Below are positions 55,501 through 64,000 of a DNA stretch of 64,000 bases, piece after piece. The position numbers were made by a program, and so were the translations under genes. Numbering within the stretch: the stretch's first letter is position 1; each line of letters begins with the position of its first letter. Under the pieces are notes generated by a model. The model worked only from the letters and a program-made list of their open reading frames with translations, did no database searches and was not told the DNA's origin. This DNA is from Carallia brachiata (taxonomy: Eukaryota > Streptophyta > Magnoliopsida > Malpighiales > Rhizophoraceae), in assembly GCA_021464245.1 (NCBI GenBank), contig JADCRB010000007.1, positions 4,745,125-4,809,124 of the forward strand, given 5' to 3'.

Positions 55501-55775
55501 TTGATGGGGGGCAAGGTTGTAGGGACAACCTTGTCAGGTTACAAAACCTTTTCGTAAAATCATTTCATGATGAGCAGCCAAGCAGGACTTCGTAAAACTA
55601 AGGTTTTACCTCCCTAACGAAAAGCAAATTATAAACGACAGTAACAAAAGGGGGAAGATGCTTACATAATGAATAATATGGACATCATAGATAAGAGAAA
55701 ATTTGGGGTAGCAGTAAAGTTAATTTATTGTGCTTTAAGTAAGAGGTTCATCTCAAATAAAAAAGAAAAAAAAAA
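52546..55775. other. AT-rich intergenic stretch
   Basis: No convincing gene. A short exon-like piece at about 53841-53943 (after 'atattgcag', reading M-S-Q-E-T-D-E-E-F-N-L-D-E) is open for only 33 codons. A direct duplication of about 46 bp ('agttaaactttgaactctag...') lies at about 54987-55080. From about 54430 to 54990 there are phrases typical of plant repeats ('gtgtcaaaatgggtcg', 'gagtttgggtcatttcgg'). Confidence 0.5.
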
Positions 55776-57042
55776 GGTATAAAGGACAATTTTACTTAAA
55801 ATTTTTGTCAGTTTTTTAATTTTATTCATAACGTTTTTTTATGTGAAAACTGGTCTATTATATTATTTCTGTTATAATAATTTTACCCAACTGTTACTTT
55901 AACTGTTAATTTAGCTGACGTGACAATTAACGGAGTGTCACGTCAGCTAACTTCTCTCGCACTAACTGCCACGTCATCAAATAATGTGACATAAATGTCA
56001 ATTTTACTCAAAACTTATGGTAATTTGTTGATTTTTACTTATAACGTTTTTTTATCAAAACTATTATAAAAAATTTTCTCCTTCGCACAATTATATTCAA
56101 CCGTTAATTTTTCTGTCAATTACGCTGATGTAGCAACTGACGGAGCACCATGTCAATAAAATTGTGCCCAATCAGCTGTCACGTCATGTAAAGTTGATGA
56201 CATGACTTTTTATTTTTAAAAAATTTAAAAAAATTTCAAAATATGTTGATATTTAATTAAAAATGAACCCAATTTAATTTCTAACAAAAAAAAAATTATT
56301 CAGTTTAATGAAAAGTTTAAAATAAAAATAGTTATCACTTGAAGGGTTTTGAATTTGAAAGATTTTGATTTTATTCGATCAAATTAACTGTAGAAGAGTT
56401 TTTGATTTACGGTTTCGATTTTATTAGGTAAAATTGATTTTAAATGGAGTTCCTTTTTTAACTTTTCATCAAACTGAATTTTTTTTATTAAAAAATTAAA
56501 TTGAGTTCATTTCTAATTAAATATCAACATATTTTAAAATTTTTTTTTTAGATTTTTGAAAAATAAAAAAAGTCATGTCATTACCTTAAAATGACGTGGC
56601 AGCTGCCACGTCATCAACTTGAGATGACGTGACAGCTGATTAGGCACAACTTTACTGACGTGACGCTTCATTAGCTGCAACATCAGCGTAATTGACGAAA
56701 AAATTGACGATTGAGTATAATTATAGGACAAAACAAATGTTTTGTACTGGTTTTCACAAAAAAAAAATTATAGATAAAAATCAATAAACTACCATAGTTT
56801 TTAAGTAAAATTGATTTTTATGTCATGTCATCATTATTTGATAACATAGCAGCCAGTGGGAGAGAAGTTGACTAACGTGGCACTCCGTTAGTGGCCACGT
56901 CAGCCAACTTAACTGCTAAAATAACGGTTGAGTAAAATTATTATAACAAAGATAACGTAGTAGACTGATTTTCATACAAAAAACCTAACGAATAAAAATC
57001 AATAAACCGACAAAAATTTTGGGTAAAATTGATCTTTATGCC
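55776..57042. mobile_element. Large nested foldback element, 1.27 kb
   Basis: The outer ends are 'ggtataaaggacaatttta' and 'taaaattgatctttatgcc', flanked by A-runs of nine ('aaaaaaaaa' before 55776; eight or nine A after 57042). Each arm contains two similar units in tandem. The outer one includes 'gctgacgtgacaattaacgg' and the inner one 'gctgatgtagcaactgacgg'. The right arm mirrors both ('ccgttagtggccacgtcagc', 'cgcttcattagctgcaacatc'). The result is a palindrome inside a palindrome of more than 500 bp per arm. It encodes nothing. Mutator-like foldback is the likely class. Confidence 0.75.
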
Positions 57043-58050
57043 AAAAAAAATCTCTTTCTAATAATAGAGATAGGAAGACTTACATTTAACCATTTCATAA
57101 ACACCGTAATGTGGTGAGAGTACTTCTTTTTGAAATATTGAGGGCGAGACAAAGTAAAATTGTGTTAATATAATTAATTATGTGGTCATGCTCTTTATAT
57201 TTTGAATAATTATATTCGTCGTTATTATTAATTTCGAGATGTTTGTTCTGAGAAACGAGAATATATTGTGTCACTAGTCATCTCTCAAGTTTTCTTCAAT
57301 AATTGGCCTATTTTGTTTAGCTTCTATTGCCTCATAAATCATCCGCTTGTTAAATTACTTCAAGATTTAGAAAGGATTATCGCATGTGGAAGGGCGGAGG
57401 GCCAGCCATTTTCTCTTTATCGCTAACTTTGTCATTTGTGATGCAGACATCTCTCAAAATTTCGACCTCATACGTCTTAATTCCCTTTATCTTGTATTAT
57501 TGTGCTCATTGTTAGGATTTAATATGTTATTCATTTTTTTTTTGGCTCATTCAACAGTTCAAAATTTTAAGTTGTAATAATTTCATGATGTCAGAACTGT
57601 TATAACCAAGAAATTATGGATTTATTGCTCTCTTCCTTTTATTAATTATGAATTTTAAAAGAGTTCTTGTTAAAAAAAAAAAAAAGTTCATAATTGAGAA
57701 GAGGCACTTAAACACTTGTAGAAAACAAGTAGAATAACTGACCCTTGCTCCGTCTGAGGAGACAAAATTAATTGCTTCCTTGATACACCGCGAGGTGCAA
57801 GCATTCACATTTTATCGATTGAGGTAAAAATTTATATTACTGTCCTCGTTTAATTTATTTGTAGATAAGAATTTATCATTTAAATATTGTTAGATCCGAG
57901 CGTGATTCACCCAAACTAACCTTAACGCGAATTAGTCGTAAATCAACACCTGCGCATGCAATTTTACTGTTAGAGGTTATATCTATATTCTACTATTTGA
58001 CTTATTTGTATATATATCATGTTTTTTGTGGGGGAAAAAAAATACGGGAT
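57043..58050. other. Spacer without recognisable gene
   Basis: Frames of 60 to 65 codons on both strands have no domain and no sign of conservation within the window. Confidence 0.5.
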
Positions 58051-58505
58051 ATGTAATTTTGAAGTTGTAAATTTTTATATATTTTTTACATATGAGTCAT
58101 AAACTTTTTTAGAATTTTATTTGAGTTATAAATTTTTTAATTTTTTATTAAGTTAGTACATCTGTTAACAAAAAATGATCAATTTGTTAAAAAAATAATT
58201 TTGACTTTACAAAAATTATTTAAAAAAAGGTCAAATACACTAATTTTTTCTATCAAAAAGTATGTATTTTACATATTTAATTCATATATTTGTTGATTAA
58301 AAAAATATTTTATGTACATATTTGTTAATGAAAAAAATATTTAATTCATTTATTTGACTTTTTTTAATAATTTTTATTAAATTAAACTTATTTATTAATA
58401 GATTGATCATTTTTTACAAATAAAATAAAAAATTTAAAATTCAAATGAAATATCAAAAAAATTTAAAATTTATATGAAAAAATATAAAACTTTAAGAAAT
58501 AATGT
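58050..58505. mobile_element. Foldback element FB1, copy 3
   Basis: Inverted arms 'ttttagaattttatttgag...' and '...attcaaatgaaatatcaaaaaa' enclose 'atgtattttacatatttaattc'-type sequence shared with 19120-19200. The ends are diverged and no target duplication is clear. Confidence 0.7.
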
Positions 58506-58509
58506 GTGA

Positions 58510-59289
58510 AATTTACATAGGGTTCACGTTTAGATCTGTCGGTCTGCCTCCCTCTCTCTCGCCTCTGACCGGTCTACATGGACACAATAAATGAAATCCT
58601 TTGATTTTTTTTTTTTTTTTATTTTGGAGGAGCGTAAATGAAATCCTTTGAAGAATAAAGGGAAAATGCTCAAAAATAAAAGCGTTAGGGAAAAATGGAG
58701 CACACGAAGATGGAAAAGTTGCCAGCTGGAAAAGGGGAATAAATCGTTAAAATTTGTGCAAATGGAGAAAATTTGGCCCTTAAGCGGAACCTTTGTGAGA
58801 CAGACGTACAGATGTTAAGGCGCACTAGTCCGCTTTCGGTGGCCATTCTTTCAAGGGGAAAAGATGTCCGCCGATTAGTGAGAGCACGCCAGAGGAAATG
58901 TAAATTATTACTAACCAAATGTAATTATGTTATTTACTTACATAAAAATATTTTTTTAAAGTGAAAATATTTTATTTTTTTTAACAAATATCATAAAGTT
59001 TATATTTTTAAATTTTAAAATAACACTAATTTAATTTTAATTTTAATTTTAATTTTTCATATTTTATGAATATAATTACACTAAATTAATAATTAATTAT
59101 ACTTTTATAATAATGTATAATCAAACTATACGGCTGTGCACAGTGTAATTCTAAAAGTCCTCTCTCCTTAAAATTAAACTAAGAAGTGCTGATTAAATCC
59201 AGTCCATTGATGGTTACAAATCACAAGACTTCAGCATGTTGACTTCAAGTCAACGGAGTCCCATACGCTTGACTGTTCTCAGTCATCCA

Positions 59290-59331
<42 letters not shown>

Positions 59332-59470
59332 CAACATAAAAAATATTAAACTTATCACCAATTGTGTGTACTTGTGTTTTTTTTTAATCAATATTTATCA
59401 AATGAAATGGAAAGCTTGTTGTAAAAATTTATTTGAACTAAGTAAGCTGGTTTGACTAGTTAGACGAGAA
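58510..59470. repeat. Block U, copy 3
   Basis: This is the left end of the duplication that carries subtilase B; it matches 45806-46870 without the MITE. It contains a short internal repeat ('aaatgaaatcctttga' twice, about 58588 and 58637, around a T-run) and a (TA)n microsatellite at about 59296-59331. No gene is seen. Confidence 0.65.
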
Positions 59471-61490
59471 ATACATAAGATTCTTTATTTTTAGTTAGGA
59501 TATTCTGTAAAGATTTTTTAATCCCACGTTTAAATTTAGTAATTTTATTATTATTATTTTTTTTTGACTTTTCAGCCTCATACTAGATATTTTAATTCTG
59601 ATTTATGAAAGTGGATCTCCTTTTTACTTTTATTAAAGTCTTGGGATAGCTTTACTTTTCAAGCTGGGCCCATGACGGTCTACATTTTTTTTCCTTTAGC
59701 TATTGAAAAAAAAAAGAGAAAGAGCCTATGAAAGTTATGAGTCAGGCTATTACAGTTCCAAGCCCCAATTTGAAGCCCTAGCTCAAGTCATAATCGACGG
59801 GCCCTCGGTCGGCCACTTTATTCTTCCGGGTAACCATATTCTGGACTCATTGTAGGACATGGATTGTTAAAGAATATTGTGAGCCCATTGCTTTTGTTAA
59901 AGAATATTCTGAGCCCACGGATTCTTAAAGATTTTACTTGGTTTTTTTTTTTTTTTGGTTGGTTTCTATCACATTCTTTTCGAGATTATGAAAATTTTGT
60001 TCTGCTTTAATTGATGGTTTTCGTACCAAATTTTAACTTGACAGTTCATCCAATTGATCTTAATTATAAGTAGCATTAGCATCATGGATTATAGGACGTT
60101 GGGAGCTACGATGAACTCAATTGTTGTTGGAAATAATGTTCAATTTTAAATATTATTATGGCAATGATTTGCATGGAGAGGGACGTGTGAATCACGTTTG
60201 CTTGCAATATGAATATGGACAGAATATAGTGGAGTGTAAAGTGCAAACAAGAAGATAAAGGGTCTCTTTGCCAGAAGGAAAAGAAGATAAATGGTGAGAT
60301 CACATTACCTTTAATTGATCCTCCACTAAAGCAGGGCTCCCAATCGATGTGAAAAGAGATACAAGGCAGTCACCCACCTTCGAGTCCTCAACAACACTTT
60401 GCACTTTTTCTTTTTTGGTACATAAATTAACCAAAAAAAAAAAACTTTCCATAATTAATTTGGCTAAAAGAGAGGTCAGGTTTTAATCACACTTCTCTCG
60501 TCTTTCTCACCTATAAGTATAAATCCTTTAATAAAAATTAATAATAATAACAATTATTATTATTATTTATTATTATTATTTTGACCTTTTTCTTTTTTTT
60601 TTTTTTTTTATAAATGAGATAGTAAAGCTATCACAGAAAAACAAAGTGAAGCATTAAAATTTGAATCTCAATCCCTAATTAGAACTCACAACCTTAATAA
60701 GCATTGCTGAATCATAACCACTCTAGGTTTTTGAATGTTTTGCAATCCTTCCACTAGCCTATCATCTGTTCCAAACAGTCACAGATTGTGGCCCAGCGGC
60801 CCCAAAAAAGGAACAGCAAAAGTAGACGTGGCAATATGGCATTGGCCTCTTAGCCTAATACCATAGTAGCATCTGTTTTAGGGAAAAGAAAGTTGGATAA
60901 AGTTCCTGGATGCAATCATGAAATATAGAGGCTTGAGGCTAAGGATTGGGCAATGACAATGAGAAGGAATAGACTCCCTAAGCCAATAATGCTATACATT
61001 TTTCTCGTCTTTTCTCCACAAAATAAGAACTAAACTAAATTATTTTTAGTTGAAAAAAAAAATACACATGCTAAGAGGCACTTTGTTGTTTTTTATTAAG
61101 TTTTAAAGTAAATAAGAGAGTATTTCGGCCTATTTATTTTTAATTGATAAGTTATTACATGTTAAAATGATAAATTATTTTAATTCGCTTACCCGCAATT
61201 TATATTTCATTGTTTTTTGTTCATTCCCATGCGAGGTGGGATTGTTTTTACAATGCACTTTTTTACCTCAATTGACAAGGACACATATCAACTATCCATT
61301 CTTCCATTGTAAGTTTTTTTTTTTTTGGAACTTAGTTTTTGTGTGCGGAGAAAAGAAAAAAGTAGAGTGACAGTATCAGCTGCTTTACTCTCCTAAATTA
61401 TTTCTTCGCTTTTTCCTTTCTTTTTAATTTTGCTGTGAATGGATAGGTCATCTTGACTGACTTGAGGCATTTGCATGTGCATTTTTACCT
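59471..61490. other. Upstream region of subtilase B
   Basis: This is paralogous to 46871-49212. It lacks the MITE present at 48333-48699 and has extra sequence near 59720-59790 ('tattacagttccaagcccc'). No gene is seen. Confidence 0.55.
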
Positions 61491-61498
61491 TATAAAAT
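61491..61498 (+). promoter_or_regulatory. TATA box of subtilase B
   Basis: TATAAAAT lies 57 bases before the start codon. The aligned position in copy A (49213-49220) reads TACAAAAT, a one-base change that would weaken a TATA box. Confidence 0.5.
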
Positions 61499-61547
61499 CA
61501 TCAGCGAAAATGAAAGAAACCACCACAGCCATTTGAAAGACAAAAGG

Positions 61548-63856
61548 ATGAATTTCCTTGGCTACATTTCAGACTATGTATTGCCCTGCCTACTGCTATT
61601 GCTACTACTGGAAACCAGCAATGCAGTCTCAAAAAATGAGCAGCTCCAGACGTACATCATCCACTTGGACCACACCCACAAGCCTGTCTCCTTTCTAACC
61701 CACGAGTCATGGCACCGGTCAATCCTAAATTCACTTTCACATCCCGTTGACGATCAACAAATGCTGTTATACTCTTACAATCACGTTTTGCATGGCTTCA
61801 GTGCCAGGCTAACAAAATTTCAACTTTCAGAAATTGAAACATCTCCTGCCCATCTTGCCACGTATCCTGAATCCTTTGGCAGGCTACACACCACTCACAG
61901 CCCAAACTTTCTCGGATTAAACCACAAGTATGGGCTGTGGCCTACTGCTTCCTATGGTGAAGGTGTGATCATTGGAGTCGTTGATACTGGAATTTGGCCA
62001 GAAAGTGAAAGTTTTAAAGACAAGGGCATGCCGCCAGTGCCCCGAAGGTGGAAGGGAAAGTGTGAGAATGGCACTGATTTTAGCCCTTCTCTCTGCAACA
62101 AGAAGCTCATTGGAGCTCGGTCTTTCAGCAAAGGATTACTAGCTGCAGGAAGGAAAATTGTCCCCGGAGAGGACAACGCATCGGCCAGAGATTCAGTTGG
62201 TCACGGAACACATGTATCTTCCACAGCTGCAGGGAACTTTGCACGGTGTAAGCTACTTTGGATATGGCAGAGGCACAGCCAAAGGTGTTGCACCGCGGTC
62301 ACATATTGCCATGTACAAGGCCCTCTTTGCAGGAGATACCCAAAAAACCGCTACAACTGATGTGCTTGCTGCTATGGACCAAGCAATTGCAGATGGAGTT
62401 GACATTCTGTCACTGTCCTGGGGAATTTTACTCGAGTGCCTTACTTCAAAGATCTTATTGCCATAGCTTCTCTGTCAGCAGTTGAGAAAGGGATATTTGT
62501 TGTATGTTCGGGTGGCAATGGAGGGAAATTTAACATAACTGAAAATGGAGCACCCTGGATCACAACAATCGGAGCTGGCACAACTGATCGGAGTTTCACA
62601 GCTACAATGACCTTGGAGGATGGGATGATTGTGGAAGGAATATCGTACTACCCAGAAAGCATTTACCTTTCTGATAAAGCTTTATACTATGGCAAAGGTC
62701 ACGAAAACAAGTCAATTTGCTACCACGGTGAACTCGATCCAAGAGATGTTCATGGAAAGATAGTCCTCTGTGGTAATACCATGCTGATTGAGATCGAAGA
62801 GCAAGAGAAAGAGCTTGTAAGGGTGGGTGCATACGCTGGAATTTTCATAACAGATGAACCATTTTTTGGTCCAGTGAACTACAACATTCCCAGCATATCG
62901 TGCCAACTACTTCTGGGGCTCTACTTAGGGAGCACCTTACTAAAGTAGGCACCACACCACTGGTGAAAAGCCTGAAGTTTGGTACCACCAAGTATCACTC
63001 AAAACCGGCACCTCAAGTGGCCTATTTTTCTTCAAGAGGTCCGGACCCATTTAATCCAGACATTTTGAAACCAGATATTATTGCTCCTGGAGTGGACATT
63101 CTAGCAGCAACGGTACCCAATAATCCAGTCATTACAGTAGGAAGGTATCGCTTGGTGACGGATTATACACTGATGTCAGGCGCATCAATGGCAACACCCC
63201 ATGTTGCCGGATTTGCAGCTTTGCTGAAACACGTCCATCCTGACTGGAGCCCAGCAGCAATCCGATCAGCCATGATGACTACAGCTTATACCTTGGATAA
63301 TACACACACATTTCTGAAAGATCAATTAACACGCCTGCGTGCCACCCCTCTGGCTTGTGGGGCAGGGCATATCGACCCAAACAAAGCCATGGATCCAGGA
63401 CTGATCTACGACTTGGGGTTCCAAGATTACGTCAACTTTCTATGCGGCCTTGGCTACAGTAAAAAGCAAATGAAAGCCGTCATCAACAAACGTCAATGGA
63501 ATTGCACCCAAGAAACAAAAGACCTGAACTATCCATCCTTCATGGCGATAGTAACCAGTAAGGAAGCTGGTTCTCCAACAGTGAGAAATTCAACAGGGTA
63601 GTGACTAACGTGGGAATTGGTGAATCAGTCTACCAAGCAACTCTAGAGATTCCAGAGAACTTCCCACCAGGATTGAGTGTCAAAATAGAGCCCACTACTT
63701 TGTCCTTCTCTCGAAAATCAGAAGAAGAGTTTTTCTGTGACCATAGAGATTGCCGAAAATGTTCAAAGTCCATCTGAGCACTACGCATATCTGAAGTGGA
63801 TTGATGGACACAGCCATGTGGTGTCCAGCCCCATAGAGGTTCTTCTCCCGCCCTAG
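61548..63856 (+). pseudogene. Subtilisin-like serine protease, copy B, multiply frameshifted
   Basis: This is the paralogue of copy A, 12.28 kb downstream, with the same domain order. Catalytic Asp is at 61983-61985 (V-V-D-T-G-I-W-P-E), His at 62202-62204 (G-H-G-T-H-V), Asn at 62517-62519 (G-G-N-G-G) and Ser at 63185-63187. The Ser motif is G-A-S-M-A-T-P rather than G-T-S-M-A-T-P. Small indels relative to A break the frame near 62240, 62430, 62896, 63584 and 63714. It reads correctly through the site where A is broken (62930-62960). The 3' 500 bp are almost identical to A, while the middle is clearly more diverged. I call it a pseudogene. Because most lesions are one- or two-base indels in DNA with few substitutions, assembly error should be excluded. 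Confidence 0.85.
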
Positions 63857-64000
63857 CAATCTTGTTATGTGGGATGGGAATAAAGAGCTGCCACATTTGG
63901 ATTATCAGACAATCGTGTTTTGCTTTCCATCACTTGGCAGTGGAATCAAGAATACTAATTTAGTCATTGTCTCTGGTTTCGTATGCATGCTTTCTTTGGC
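63857..64000. other. 3' flank of subtilase B
   Basis: This is nearly identical to 51600-51743 ('caatcttgttatgtgggatgg'). It is cut by the window end. Confidence 0.6.

Noticed and set aside
1..64000. tRNA, rRNA or known snRNA genes
   Set aside because: I looked for tRNA B-box-like and 5S-like signatures outside retroelement primer sites and saw none that I could support.

Overview
This is a nuclear window from a flowering plant, most likely a eudicot. The base composition is strongly AT-rich. It holds plant Ty1/copia retrotransposons with initiator-Met-tRNA primer sites, L1-type LINEs, many MITE/foldback elements, a plant subtilase (SBT) family and short introns with GT-AG borders. I cannot name the species. 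Few genes look functional; most of the DNA is duplicated blocks split by nested transposons.

Two small gene families give the window its structure. (1) From about 0.4 to 46 kb there is a tandem array of genes for small secreted four-cysteine peptides. They resemble RALF peptides, but the match is divergent. Each complete copy has a TATA box, an exon 1 encoding the signal peptide, a short intron, an exon 2 encoding the mature peptide, and a conserved 3' flank. Copies at 10.5, 20.6 and 31.0 kb are intact. Copies at 0.47, 38.8 and 43.7 kb are broken, each in a different way. In the first half of the array the duplicated unit also carries a minus-strand exon fragment of coatomer gamma. (2) From 45.8 to 64 kb a second duplication carries two subtilisin-like proteases. 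Copy A (49.3 kb) has all four catalytic residues but is broken by one small frameshift cluster. Copy B (61.5 kb) has several frameshifts. A short block (U) of about 150 to 500 bp recurs at 41.9, 45.8 and 58.5 kb, with a weaker copy at 1.7 kb, and links the histories of the two families.

The layout is as follows. 0-4.7 kb: relic peptide exon, an inverted 3'-flank repeat, and a LINE fragment. 4.7-9.5 kb: array unit with a gamma-COP fragment and MITEs. 9.5-12.7 kb: peptide gene 1, with a MITE just upstream of its TATA box. 12.7-15.1 kb: internally deleted copia element. 15.4-19.9 kb: LINE holding two further insertions. 20-24.9 kb: peptide gene 2, a young truncated LINE and a gamma-COP fragment. 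25.1-28.0 kb: two nested foldback (Mutator-like) elements, the inner one carrying a captured NT-C2-domain gene fragment. 28.4-29.8 kb: TRIM-like element with a foldback inside one LTR. 30.5-32.5 kb: peptide gene 3. 32.6-38.4 kb: one copia nested inside another. 38.7-46 kb: two broken peptide genes and a plastid-protein-like exon fragment. 46-51.7 kb: subtilase A. 51.7-58.5 kb: AT-rich, with a large nested palindrome. 58.5-64 kb: subtilase B.

The array works as a set of related peptide genes with nearly constant promoters, signal peptides and 3' flanks but different mature peptides. Many insertions can be dated relative to each other because the paralogous unit still shows the empty site. All calls come from reading the sequence; no database search was run.
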